From: Flavobacterium rivuli WB 3.3-2 = DSM 21788
Lineage (GTDB): Bacteria; Bacteroidota; Bacteroidia; Flavobacteriales; Flavobacteriaceae
Length of the DNA stretch: 64,000 bases
Reading direction: 5' to 3'
Assembly (NCBI RefSeq): GCF_000378485.1
Contig: NZ_KB899966.1
Span: 186,001-250,000 of the forward strand
In this document: piece after piece, positions 54,655-63,591 of the stretch
Numbering within the stretch: position 1 is the first letter of the stretch
Layout of the letters: each line of letters begins with the position of its first letter
Notes under the pieces: model-generated
What the model was told of the DNA's origin: nothing
The model's database searches: none
What the model saw: the letters and a program-made list of their open reading frames with translations, nothing else
Program-made: the position numbers and the translations under genes

Positions 54655-56154
54655 ATGAAAAAGAAGATACTAACCGCAATAGCAGCCTTTTGCCTGCTAT
54701 CTTTATCAATATCATGCGCAGATGACTTTGTAGATGCAAAGCCACCTTATACTATAGACTCTGAAACCTATTTTAATTCTAAACAGGATTACGAAAACGC
54801 ACTAATAGGTGCTTACGACCTGTTGCAGTCTACTTATGTAAATGTTTTGCTGGGCGAAATAGCATCAGACAATACCCTTTGTGGCGGCGAAAGCGCTACA
54901 GATGTACCCGGTTTTGCACAGGTAGACCAAATGAGCCATACTCCTGTAAATGCCAACCTTAAAAATATTTGGGACTGGATGTTTGCCGGGGTAAACAGGG
55001 CAAATTACATTTTAGAATTTCAGAATAAAACTGATTTTGAGGGTAAAGAGCACATACTTGCCCAGGCACATTTTTTAAGGGCATACTATCAGTTTGAGCT
55101 TGTAAAATGGTTTGGCGGTATCCCTATGAAAGCTGATAAAAGATTTAGCGTAGGCGATGAGTTAACCATTCCGCGCTCATCTGCAACGGAGGTATATGCA
55201 GCCATCGAAGCCGATTTACTCTATGCTATTGCAAATATAGATACTAACGCCCCACAGGAAAGCGGGCGTGTAACTATAGGCGCTGCACAGGCATTATTGG
55301 GCAAAGCATATTTATATCAAAATAAAAACCAGGAAGCTGCTGCTATCTTAGAAACTCTTATACAAAGCGGCAGGTACACATTAGTGACTGATTATAACAA
55401 GATCTTCGAGAACGATATGGAAAACAACACCGAGTCTGTATTTGAAGTGCAATATACAGATGCCGAAGGTGCCGGTTTTGGATGCCTGCAGTGCAGCGAG
55501 GGTAATGTGGCTGTAGGTTTTAACGGGCCAAGATCTTTTGATGGACCCCTATTCGATTCCGGTTACAGTTTTAATATCCCGGTTCAGGCAGCCTATGACA
55601 GCTATGAAGATGGCGATCTTCGCCGTGATGTTGCCATACTTAATATAAGCGATTTTGCAAGCCAGAATACTAACTGGGTTAACGCTACAGGCGGTAATGG
55701 CGTATTGTATGGTGTTGGTTACCAGCATACAGGATATTACAATAAAAAGTACATACCAAGAAAAGGCGACCTTAACCTGGGCGATAAAATGCTAACCAAT
55801 CCTAACAACTACAGGGCTATTCGCTATGCCGATGTATTGCTTATGGCTGCCGAAGCCAATAATAAAATAGGCAACGACGGCAAGGCACAAACGTATGTAA
55901 ATATGGTAAGGACACGGGCCTTTGGTAACAGTAACCACAATTTTACCGATACAGGCAACTCTTTAGGAGACAGGATATGGGCAGAGAGAAGACGCGAGCT
56001 TATGGGCGAAGGCCACCGCTTTTTCGACCTTGTGCGCACAGGCCGTGGCGCACAGATACCAAATTTTACCGTGGGTAAAAATGAATTGTTCCCTATACCT
56101 TATGAAGAGATCCAGTTTTCTCATAACAACTGGCAGCAAAATCCACTCTACTAA
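54655..56154 (+). CDS. susD: SusD/RagB-type surface glycan-binding lipoprotein
   Basis: This 499-residue lipoprotein (MKKKILTAIAAFCLLSLSIS then C) forms the lid of the SusC barrel. TPR-like helices and the RagB/SusD motifs are visible (HFLRAYYQFELVKWFGGIP, SAYxLLGKAYLYQ-like AQALLGKAYLYQ, and the C-terminal GEGHRFFDLVRTGR). Acidic residues after the Cys (CADDFVD) fit the surface-export signal of Bacteroidota lipoproteins. An ATG at 54643 overlapping the susC stop is an alternative that adds MVIK. It is the obligate partner of the preceding transporter. Confidence 0.95.
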   Translation: MKKKILTAIAAFCLLSLSISCADDFVDAKPPYTIDSETYFNSKQDYENALIGAYDLLQSTYVNVLLGEIASDNTLCGGESATDVPGFAQVDQMSHTPVNANLKNIWDWMFAGVNRANYILEFQNKTDFEGKEHILAQAHFLRAYYQFELVKWFGGIPMKADKRFSVGDELTIPRSSATEVYAAIEADLLYAIANIDTNAPQESGRVTIGAAQALLGKAYLYQNKNQEAAAILETLIQSGRYTLVTDYNKIFENDMENNTESVFEVQYTDAEGAGFGCLQCSEGNVAVGFNGPRSFDGPLFDSGYSFNIPVQAAYDSYEDGDLRRDVAILNISDFASQNTNWVNATGGNGVLYGVGYQHTGYYNKKYIPRKGDLNLGDKMLTNPNNYRAIRYADVLLMAAEANNKIGNDGKAQTYVNMVRTRAFGNSNHNFTDTGNSLGDRIWAERRRELMGEGHRFFDLVRTGRGAQIPNFTVGKNELFPIPYEEIQFSHNNWQQNPLY

Positions 56155-56167
56155 AAAATTGTAACTC

Positions 56168-57727
56168 ATGAAGAATATAAAATTTATAATAAGCCTGTTT
56201 TTTGTTGCCCTGCTTTTGGGCTGCGAGGGCGATGACAGCACCACTACATTTGCAGATGATGTAGCTGCTCCTACAAATATATCGGCATTATTAACCATTA
56301 CCCAGGATAACACCGGCCTTGTAACCATTGCACCCAATGGCGAGGGCGTTACCGCTTTTGAGGTAACTTTTGGCGATGCTACTGCCCAACCTGAAACTGT
56401 TGAGCTTGGCGGAAAAGTTAACCACGTTTATGCCGAAGGTATGTATACGGTAAAGGTTGCCGGTGTAGCTATTAATGGCAAAAAGACTAATATAGATGTG
56501 CCTCTTACCGTAACCTTTGTAGCGCCCGAAAATCTTGATGTAACTGTAGCCACTGTGGTAGGAAACCCTTACTTAATTAATGTAACTGCAGAGGCGGACC
56601 TTGAAACCTTTTTCTCGGTATCGTGGGGCGAAGACCCTTTGGTAGCAACTGAGCAGTTTAATGAAGGCCAGGCTATGAGCCATACTTATGCTAATACCGG
56701 TACCTATACTATAACTGTAGTGGCTTACAGTGGCGGTGCCGCAACAAGTACGTTTACTCAGGAGGTTATAATATCTAACCCGTTAGTGTTGCCTATAAAC
56801 TTTGAGAATGGCAATTATAATTTTGCAAATTTTGGTAATGCGGTAACTACTGTTATTGCAAACCCGGATCCTACCGGAATAAATACAAGTACAAGGGTAG
56901 CAAAACAAACTAAAAACCCGGGATCTGAAATTTGGGCAGGGTCGTTACTAACGTTAGATACTCCACTTACTAACCTTGCCACTATGCATTATTTCAGGAT
57001 AAAAGTATGGTCGCCGGCTGTGGGTACAACTTTTAAACTAAAACTTGAAAATGTGCCTAATACTACAATAAGCTATGAGGCCGATGCTGTAACTACTGTT
57101 GCCAACCAGTGGGAAGAGCTGGTTTATAACTTCTCTGGTGCTAACACTTCTGCTTCTTATTCTAATGTAGTCTTGTTTTGTAATTACGGCGTTCAGGGTA
57201 ATGGCCAGTCCTATTATTTTGACGATATAGTACAGGCAGCATCGGGAGGCTCTGTTGGTTTTCCTTTAACTTTCGAAGATGGTAGCGCAACCTACGTATT
57301 TAATGACTTTGGTAATGCTTACGGCAGCAAAGTAGCAAACCCGGACGTATCCGGCATAAACACAAGTACCACAGTAGGAAAATATTATAAAAATTCCGGA
57401 TCTGAAACATGGGCAGGTGTAGCAATGCCTATGACAAATCCTATAGATTTTTCTGCGATGCAAAAGGTAAAGGTAAAAGTATGGTCGCCACGTGCAGGCA
57501 TTATAGTACTGCTAAAATTTGAGAATATTAACCCAACACATAATACAGCACTGGATATTGAAAGGCAGGCAACCACCACAGTAGCCGGCGGATGGGAAGA
57601 GCTAACGTATGATTTTACAGGAATAAACAATGCTAATAATTACCAGATGGTTGTATTGTTCTTCGATTTTAATGTTCGTGGTGCAAACGAAAGTTTCTAC
57701 TTCGACGATATAAAATTATCTAACTAA
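56168..57727 (+). CDS. PKD-domain surface lipoprotein with tandem CBM-like domains (SusE position)
   Basis: This 519-residue lipoprotein has the signal MKNIKFIISLFFVALLLGC followed by EGDD, an acidic surface-export signal. Residues about 30-205 hold two PKD-like domains (VNHVYAEGMYTVKV, SHTYANTGTYTITVVAYSGG). Residues about 215-519 hold two related beta-sandwich domains (FENGNYNFANFGNAVTTVIA and FEDGSATYVFNDFGNAYGSK, both with YYFDDI/FYFDDI near the end), likely carbohydrate-binding. It lies 13 bp after susD and just before a GH16 gene. The position and makeup suggest binding of laminarin-like glucan at the surface. Confidence 0.87.
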   Translation: MKNIKFIISLFFVALLLGCEGDDSTTTFADDVAAPTNISALLTITQDNTGLVTIAPNGEGVTAFEVTFGDATAQPETVELGGKVNHVYAEGMYTVKVAGVAINGKKTNIDVPLTVTFVAPENLDVTVATVVGNPYLINVTAEADLETFFSVSWGEDPLVATEQFNEGQAMSHTYANTGTYTITVVAYSGGAATSTFTQEVIISNPLVLPINFENGNYNFANFGNAVTTVIANPDPTGINTSTRVAKQTKNPGSEIWAGSLLTLDTPLTNLATMHYFRIKVWSPAVGTTFKLKLENVPNTTISYEADAVTTVANQWEELVYNFSGANTSASYSNVVLFCNYGVQGNGQSYYFDDIVQAASGGSVGFPLTFEDGSATYVFNDFGNAYGSKVANPDVSGINTSTTVGKYYKNSGSETWAGVAMPMTNPIDFSAMQKVKVKVWSPRAGIIVLLKFENINPTHNTALDIERQATTTVAGGWEELTYDFTGINNANNYQMVVLFFDFNVRGANESFYFDDIKLSN

Positions 57728-57734
57728 AAAAACT

Positions 57735-59384
57735 ATGAAAAATACTTTAAAAAATTTAACGGGTTTCCTGATGCTGTTACTGTTTGCTACAGGATGCCAG
57801 GACGACGACAGCACCTTTGGCAATGTAACAACGCCATCTAACTTAGATTTAAGTTATGAGATCGTGGGGGCTAACCAGGCAAACCCTAACGGAGACGGCA
57901 GCGGTATGGTAGTGCTAAAAGCACATGCAGATAATGCCATGACCTACAAATTTATTTACCCTGATGCTACCAGCGATACTAAGCCTGCCGGATTAATGAA
58001 CAAACGCTTTACCACCAATGGTGTTAACAGCTATGTAGTTACTGTGGTGGCTTATGGCACAGGAGGATCGGCGGTTACAGGAACAATTACTGTAGTCGAT
58101 TTACTTAGCCTTTTTGATGATCCTGAAACAACACGCATACTTACAAACAATGGTACTAAAACATGGTATTGGTCGGCAGCAGAGCAAAATCATTTGGGTG
58201 TAGGCCCTAACGATGCCGCTGATACCGAGCATAACTTCTGGCCTTACTGGTATGGCGCAGGCCCGTTTGAAAAAGCAGGCGGCACAAGCAGCTGTATGTA
58301 TAATGCCAAATTCACATTTTCGTTAGATGGTAACCAGATAAGGTTTACCCAGGATAATGGCGGCGCTACCTTTTTTAATAAAGCATTTGCATCTATAGCA
58401 GGCGGCAATGGATCTGAAGATATTTGTTTGGCTTATAATACAACCGGGCAAAAAACAGTACTCCTGTCTCCGGCAGAATCTGTTGTTGCACCAGAGCACA
58501 GTACAGGTACACAAATGACCTTTACCGATGGTGGTTTTATGGGCTATTATATTGGAGCAAGTACTTACGAAATTCTTGAAATATCCGAAAACCGTATGGT
58601 AGTAAGGGCTGTACAGGGCAATGACCCGGCAACGGCATGGTACCATATTTTTACAACCCAGGATCCTAATGCACCCACTGCCCCCGTATTTACTAACCTT
58701 GTATGGGCAGACGAATTTAATACCGATGGCGCTCCCGATGCTACTAAATGGTCGTTTGAGCTTGGCGGTGGTGGCTGGGGTAACCAGGAACAGCAGGTTT
58801 ATACTAACCAAAATGCAACTGTAAGCGACGGAACCTTAAAAATTACTGCCAAAAAAGAAAATGACGGAACTTACACTTCATCGCGACTGATAACTCACAA
58901 TAAGAAAGATTTTACTTATGGTATGGTAGAGATTAAAGCTAAACTACCAAGCGGTGCCGGTACATGGCCTGCCCTGTGGATGCTGGGATCTAACTATGTA
59001 GAAAATCCTTGGCCGGGCTGCGGAGAGATTGATATAATGGAGAGCGTGGGCCGTGCCCCGGATGTTATTAGCAGCACCCTGCACTACCCGGGCCATTCCG
59101 GCGGTGGCGGAGATTCTACCTCTAAAAATGTTGCAGGCATTTCTACCGATTTTCATATTTATACTTTAGTGTGGACAGTAGACAGCCTTAAATTTTATGT
59201 AAGGGATAATGAAACAGACCCGCTTCCTGCGCCATATAAAATATTCACCAATCCGGGAACTCCGTTTACCTCTAACTTCTTCCTGATCTTTAATGTAGCT
59301 ATGGGCGGAACTTTAGGCGGAGCCATAGACCCTGGCTTTACACAATCTGCCATGGAGGTAGATTATGTGCGCCTTTACCAATAA
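57735..59384 (+). CDS. GH16 endo-beta-1,3-glucanase-type lipoprotein
   Basis: This 549-residue lipoprotein has the signal MKNTLKNLTGFLMLLLFATG then C21-QDDD, a PKD-like domain (about 35-120), an uncharacterised middle domain (about 125-310) and a GH16 catalytic domain (about 320-549). The active motif is E431-I-D433-I-M-E436 (GCGEIDIMES), with the nucleophile E431 and acid/base E436 spaced as in laminarinases. It would cut beta-1,3-glucan on the cell surface. The order PKD lipoprotein-GH16 and the 7-bp gap show it is in the PUL operon. A stem-loop follows its stop. Confidence 0.93.
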   Translation: MKNTLKNLTGFLMLLLFATGCQDDDSTFGNVTTPSNLDLSYEIVGANQANPNGDGSGMVVLKAHADNAMTYKFIYPDATSDTKPAGLMNKRFTTNGVNSYVVTVVAYGTGGSAVTGTITVVDLLSLFDDPETTRILTNNGTKTWYWSAAEQNHLGVGPNDAADTEHNFWPYWYGAGPFEKAGGTSSCMYNAKFTFSLDGNQIRFTQDNGGATFFNKAFASIAGGNGSEDICLAYNTTGQKTVLLSPAESVVAPEHSTGTQMTFTDGGFMGYYIGASTYEILEISENRMVVRAVQGNDPATAWYHIFTTQDPNAPTAPVFTNLVWADEFNTDGAPDATKWSFELGGGGWGNQEQQVYTNQNATVSDGTLKITAKKENDGTYTSSRLITHNKKDFTYGMVEIKAKLPSGAGTWPALWMLGSNYVENPWPGCGEIDIMESVGRAPDVISSTLHYPGHSGGGGDSTSKNVAGISTDFHIYTLVWTVDSLKFYVRDNETDPLPAPYKIFTNPGTPFTSNFFLIFNVAMGGTLGGAIDPGFTQSAMEVDYVRLYQ

Positions 59385-59425
59385 GCCTTTCCTTTACAAT
59401 AACATCTATCCATTCCCGTAAGTTT

Positions 59426-59447
59426 GGGGTTAGTAATCGCTAACCCC
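59426..59447 (+). other. Stem-loop between the GH16 and GH3 genes
   Basis: GGGGTTAG (59426-59433) pairs with CTAACCCC (59440-59447) around TAATCG. There is no T run after it. It may act as a weak attenuator or RNA-stability element inside the PUL operon. Confidence 0.55.
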
Positions 59448-59473
59448 ATCTTATTGGTTTCATTGCATATATA

Positions 59474-61774
59474 ATGAAATATACGTTACCTAAATACCTT
59501 TTTGCCGCCTTGCTTGCCCTTTCACTGGGGTGCAGCACAGCAAAGCAAAACACAGCTGCCTTTACAAAAGAGAGGCAACTACCCATAGACCGCAGGGTAG
59601 ACTCTGTATTAGCACTAATGACCCTTGAAGAAAAAGTGGGACAGATGAACCAGTATAATGGTTTTTGGGATGTTACAGGCCCTGCACCACAGGGTGGCGA
59701 TGCGGCATTAAAATATGAACACCTTAAAAAAGGCTGGGTTGGCTCTATGTTAAACGTTAAGGGCGTTAAAGATGTAAGAGCCCTGCAAAAAATTGCAGTT
59801 GAAGAAACCAGGCTGCACATCCCGGTAATTTTTGGGTTTGACGTTATTCATGGCTATAAAACCATAAGCCCCATACCTCTTGCCGAAGCTGCAAGTTGGG
59901 ACATGGAAATTATAGAAAGATCTGCACAAATTGCTGCTGCCGAGGCTGCTGCAAGTGGCCTTAACTGGACATTTGCCCCAATGGTAGATGTAAGCCGCGA
60001 TGCCCGCTGGGGCCGTGTTATGGAAGGTGCCGGAGAAGACCCTTACCTAAACAGCCGTATTGCTGTGGCACGTGTAAAAGGGTTTCAGGGTAACCTGGGC
60101 GAATTTAATGTAGCTGCCTGTGTAAAACATTTTGCAGGCTACTCTTTTGCCGAAGCAGGGAGAGATTATAACACCGTAGATATTAGCAACAATACACTTC
60201 ACAATATAGTACTGCCTCCGTTTAAAGCAGCGTCTGACGCAGGGGCATTAACCTTCATGAACTCTTTTAACGAACTCGAAGGTATACCGGCCACCGGCAA
60301 CGCCTACCTGCAGCGCGATATACTTAAACGCGACTGGGGATTTAAAGGCTTTGTGGTGTCCGATTGGGGGTCTATGGGAGAGATGGTAACCCACGGTTAT
60401 ACAAAAGACCTGAAGGAAGCGGCAGAGAAAGCGGCTAATGCCGGCAGCGATATGGATATGGAATCTCACGGATATGTAGAACACCTTGCAGCATTGGTTC
60501 GTGAAGGTAAAGTAAGCGAAGATAAAATTAACGATGCTGCGCGCCGTATACTCAGTGTGAAATTTGAATTGGGATTATTTGATGATCCTTATAAATATTG
60601 CAATGAGGCGCGTGAACAGCAAACTATTGGTAAAAAAGAATTTCAGGATGGTGTTCTGGATGTGGCAAAAAAATCGATCGTACTGCTTAAAAACGAACGC
60701 AGCCTGCTCCCGTTAAAAAAACAGGGACAAAAAATTACCGTAATTGGTGCATTGGCAAATGATAAAACAAGTCCGCTTGGCAGTTGGAGGATAGCCGCAG
60801 AAGATGGCACGGCTGTATCTGTTTTAGAAGGTCTTAACCAGTATAAAGGCAATACAATAACGTATGCTAAAGGTGCCGATGTGGCTGTTGGTAAAACTCT
60901 GTTTGGCAGCGAAACAAAAATAAACACTACTGATAAAAGCGGTTTTGCTGAAGCTGTTGCCGCTGCAAAAAATGCCGATGTAGTTGTGATGGTTTTAGGC
61001 GAACATGGACTGCAAACAGGCGAAGGCCGCAGCCGTGCAAAGTTAGACCTTCCGGGCGTACAACAAGAACTGTTGGAAGCTGTTTATAAAGTGAACCAAA
61101 ATATAGTATTGGTTTTGCAAAATGGCAGGCCGTTAACCATACCCTGGGCTGCAGAGAATGTTCCTGCCATTGTAGAAGGATGGCACCTGGGTACACAAAG
61201 TGGCAACGCTATTGCTCAGGTTTTATATGGCGATTATAACCCAAGTGGTAAATTACCTATGAGTTTCCCGAGGAGTATAGGGCAAGTGCCGTTATACTAC
61301 AACCATAAAAGTACGGGCAGGCCAGGTGGCGATACGCCTACAGAGAGTGTTTTCTGGTCGCATTATGGTGACGAGGCTAACAGTGCCCTCTACCCTTTTG
61401 GCCACGGCCTTAGCTATTCTAAATTTGAGTATAGCAACCTTAAATTAAGTGGCTCGTCTTTTGGAAAAAACGGAAACATTACGGTTAGTGTAGATGTTAA
61501 AAACAACAGTACTGTAGATGGTAAAGAAGTGGTACAGCTATACCTGCACGATTTGTTTGCATCGGTAACGCGCCCTGTTAAAGAGCTTAAAGCCTTTGAA
61601 CTGGCCGAAATTAAAGCCGGACAAACAAAAACTATTACCTTTACTATTAATGAAAAAGCAATAGAATTTTATACTGCCAATAACAAATGGGAGGCTGAAG
61701 CCGGAGATTTTAAAGTATTTGTGGGCGGCAGCTCTGTAACAAAACTTGAGGTACCTTTTAGCTACACCAATTAA
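59474..61774 (+). CDS. GH3 beta-glucosidase
   Basis: This 766-residue glycoside hydrolase family 3 enzyme has an N-terminal signal ending near LSLGC20 (probably a lipoprotein, imperfect lipobox), a (beta/alpha)8 domain with the nucleophile D297 in VVSDWGS and a motif EDPYLNSR, a C-terminal sandwich domain with MVLGEHGLQTGEGRSRAKLDLP and a fibronectin-like FnIII tail. It would release glucose from beta-oligoglucosides in the periplasm, the last step after GH16 cleavage. Length fits BglX-type enzymes. Confidence 0.94.
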   Translation: MKYTLPKYLFAALLALSLGCSTAKQNTAAFTKERQLPIDRRVDSVLALMTLEEKVGQMNQYNGFWDVTGPAPQGGDAALKYEHLKKGWVGSMLNVKGVKDVRALQKIAVEETRLHIPVIFGFDVIHGYKTISPIPLAEAASWDMEIIERSAQIAAAEAAASGLNWTFAPMVDVSRDARWGRVMEGAGEDPYLNSRIAVARVKGFQGNLGEFNVAACVKHFAGYSFAEAGRDYNTVDISNNTLHNIVLPPFKAASDAGALTFMNSFNELEGIPATGNAYLQRDILKRDWGFKGFVVSDWGSMGEMVTHGYTKDLKEAAEKAANAGSDMDMESHGYVEHLAALVREGKVSEDKINDAARRILSVKFELGLFDDPYKYCNEAREQQTIGKKEFQDGVLDVAKKSIVLLKNERSLLPLKKQGQKITVIGALANDKTSPLGSWRIAAEDGTAVSVLEGLNQYKGNTITYAKGADVAVGKTLFGSETKINTTDKSGFAEAVAAAKNADVVVMVLGEHGLQTGEGRSRAKLDLPGVQQELLEAVYKVNQNIVLVLQNGRPLTIPWAAENVPAIVEGWHLGTQSGNAIAQVLYGDYNPSGKLPMSFPRSIGQVPLYYNHKSTGRPGGDTPTESVFWSHYGDEANSALYPFGHGLSYSKFEYSNLKLSGSSFGKNGNITVSVDVKNNSTVDGKEVVQLYLHDLFASVTRPVKELKAFELAEIKAGQTKTITFTINEKAIEFYTANNKWEAEAGDFKVFVGGSSVTKLEVPFSYTN

Positions 61775-61787
61775 TATTATATTTATA

Positions 61788-62552
61788 ATGAAAAGACTAT
61801 CTGTACTATTATTACTTGCTGGCATTACGGCTACAGCACAGGTTAAAAAAGGAAAAGTTGTTTGGGAAGAAAACTTTGACGGTAAAGCCCTTAACGAAGC
61901 AGTTTGGAATTACGAACTGGGCAACGGCTGCCCCGATAACTGTGGTTTTGGCAATGCCGAAAAACAAATTTACACTAAAACAAACCATAAGGTTGCCAAT
62001 GGTTTTTTAACCATTACCACAAAAAAAGAGGCCGATACGTATACCAGCACCCGTATTACCACTAAAGGTAAAAAAGAGTTTAAGTATGGCTATATAGAAG
62101 CACGCCTTAAACTGCCTGTAGGCAAAGGTATATGGCCGGCCTTCTGGATGCTTGGTGCTGATATAGACAAAACAGGCTGGCCCTTAGCCGGTGAAATTGA
62201 TATTATGGAGTATGTGGGGCGTGAACCGCACATGGCTTATGCAACCCTGCATACTAAAGAAACGCATGGTGAACACGCTAACGGCAAAAAAACCGAATTT
62301 AATAACCTCGAAGAGGGTTTTCATGTATTTGGTGTAGACTGGACAAAGGATAAGATTACGTTTTATGTAGATGATAAACCGGTACATAGCTTTGCCCCAA
62401 AAGAAAAAACACAGGAAATATGGCCCTTTGATAAACCCTACTTCTTTTTACTGAATGTGGCTGTAGGCGGATATTTTGGAGGTATGGAGGTTGATGACAG
62501 CATTTTTCCGCAAGAGTATGTTGTTGACTATATTAAAGTATATTCTAATTAA
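61788..62552 (+). CDS. GH16 beta-1,3-glucanase-type enzyme, secreted
   Basis: This 254-residue protein (start ATG 61788, signal MKRLSVLLLLAGITATAQ) is a single GH16 domain with E136-I-D-I-M-E141 (AGEIDIMEYVGR). An earlier in-frame TTG (61746) overlaps the GH3 gene and lies before the signal peptide, so it is rejected. It is more compact than the first GH16 and lacks a lipobox, so it likely works in the periplasm or outside on shorter glucan. The gap to the GH3 stop is 13 bp; a terminator follows. Confidence 0.94.
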   Translation: MKRLSVLLLLAGITATAQVKKGKVVWEENFDGKALNEAVWNYELGNGCPDNCGFGNAEKQIYTKTNHKVANGFLTITTKKEADTYTSTRITTKGKKEFKYGYIEARLKLPVGKGIWPAFWMLGADIDKTGWPLAGEIDIMEYVGREPHMAYATLHTKETHGEHANGKKTEFNNLEEGFHVFGVDWTKDKITFYVDDKPVHSFAPKEKTQEIWPFDKPYFFLLNVAVGGYFGGMEVDDSIFPQEYVVDYIKVYSN

Positions 62553-62573
62553 GTTTTGGGTTAGTTAGATTTT

Positions 62574-62600
62574 GGGGCCGCAATTGCGGCCCCTTTTTTT
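62574..62600 (+). terminator. Rho-independent terminator of the PUL
   Basis: GGGGCCGCAA/TTGCGGCCCC is a perfect 20-bp palindrome (62574-62593) followed by T7. It closes the PUL after the second GH16. Confidence 0.95.
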
Positions 62601-62698
62601 ATTGTGCCAAAGATTAGTTTATGCCATTCCTTAGTCGACTCTTAGTAAGAAATACTATTTACCGCTCTTCCATTTCGAAGGACTAATTTACTTAAACC

Positions 62699-62738
62699 GA
62701 GATTCTTCAACTACGCTGCGCTCCGTTCGGAATAACAA
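62699..62738 (+). repeat. Dispersed intergenic repeat (GAGATTCT type), copy 2
   Basis: Begins GAGATTCTTC and ends GGAATAACA. It is related to 182-217 in the opposite orientation, and it lies between the PUL terminator and kdsB. Confidence 0.45.
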
Positions 62739-62750
62739 ACTGCAAGAAAA

Positions 62751-63476
62751 CTACAGCATCTTCCTGGCTCTTTCTAAATCTTCGGGGGTATCAATACCAA
62801 TACCGGCGTGGCTGGTTTCTACCATGCGTATCTTTTTACCGTACTCAAGATAGCGTAGCTGCTCCAATTTTTCAGATGCTTCAAGGCTTTGCATAGGCAG
62901 TTTATAAAAATCCATTAAGGCATGCTTGCGGAAAGCGTAAATACCTATGTGCCTAAAATAGCGCACACCGGCATCTGTATCTCTTGGATACGGAATAACC
63001 GAGCGTGAAAAGTACAGCGCGAAATGCTTTTGGTCTACAATTACCTTTACATTATTGGGGTTCTCTATATCTTCCTTATCAGTAATGTGCATCATTACCG
63101 ATGCTAAATCTACCTCGCGGGCAATATCATTTTTAAACACTTCGAGTACATCGGCAAGTGGCTCTTTATTTATAAATGGCTCGTCGCCCTGCACATTAAC
63201 TACAATATCTACATCAAGATTTTCGACAGCCTCTGCAATACGGTCGCTGCCACTTTCGTGTTCCTTGATGCTCATTATAGCCTTGCCCCCATTTGCCACT
63301 ATTTCATTGTAAATAATATCAGAGTCGGTTACCACAAACACATCGTCAAACAGGCCGGTGCCCAGCGCTGCCTGATACGTTCTTGTAATTACGGTTTGCC
63401 CGCCAAGGTCCTGCATAAGTTTTGCGGGGAAACGGGTGCTGGCATATCGTGCCGGTATTACTGCTATGATTTTCAT
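62751..63476 (-). CDS. kdsB: 3-deoxy-manno-octulosonate cytidylyltransferase
   Basis: KdsB couples Kdo to CMP before its transfer to lipid A. The 241-residue protein starts with [18 protein letters not shown], the typical nucleotide-binding N-terminus, and has NVQGDEPF (metal/substrate), SVIPYPRD and HIGIYAFR, all KdsB hallmarks. Length is normal. It stands alone and faces the same way as the RecD-like helicase gene upstream. Confidence 0.96.
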   Translation of the reverse strand: MKIIAVIPARYASTRFPAKLMQDLGGQTVITRTYQAALGTGLFDDVFVVTDSDIIYNEIVANGGKAIMSIKEHESGSDRIAEAVENLDVDIVVNVQGDEPFINKEPLADVLEVFKNDIAREVDLASVMMHITDKEDIENPNNVKVIVDQKHFALYFSRSVIPYPRDTDAGVRYFRHIGIYAFRKHALMDFYKLPMQSLEASEKLEQLRYLEYGKKIRMVETSHAGIGIDTPEDLERARKML

Positions 63477-63485
63477 ATATTTTCA

Positions 63486-63511
63486 GTAGAGACACATCAA
63501 ATGCGTCTTTA
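63486..63511. repeat. Imperfect palindromic repeat element, copy 1
   Basis: GTAGAGACACATCAAATGCGTC, a degenerate inverted repeat of the AGAGACG/CGTCTCT type, is related to copy 2 at 63567-63591. It lies before kdsB and is probably a decayed small dispersed element. Confidence 0.45.
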
Positions 63512-63566
63512 TATTTTGTTTTAAATTTAGATATTGCACTGCAACGTTTGTGTGATTACAATTACC

Positions 63567-63591
63567 AGAGACGAATTCAATGCGTCTCTAC
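63567..63591. repeat. Imperfect palindromic repeat element, copy 2
   Basis: AGAGACG (63567-63573) and CGTCTCT (63583-63589) form the ends of an inverted repeat with a 9-nt middle. It overlaps the stop codon of the helicase gene (63588-63590), so the end of that gene runs into the element. Confidence 0.5.

Noticed and set aside
58323..58811. 162-codon antisense frame inside the GH16 gene
   Set aside because: Cysteine-rich composition typical of shadow frames; opposite a clear catalytic domain.
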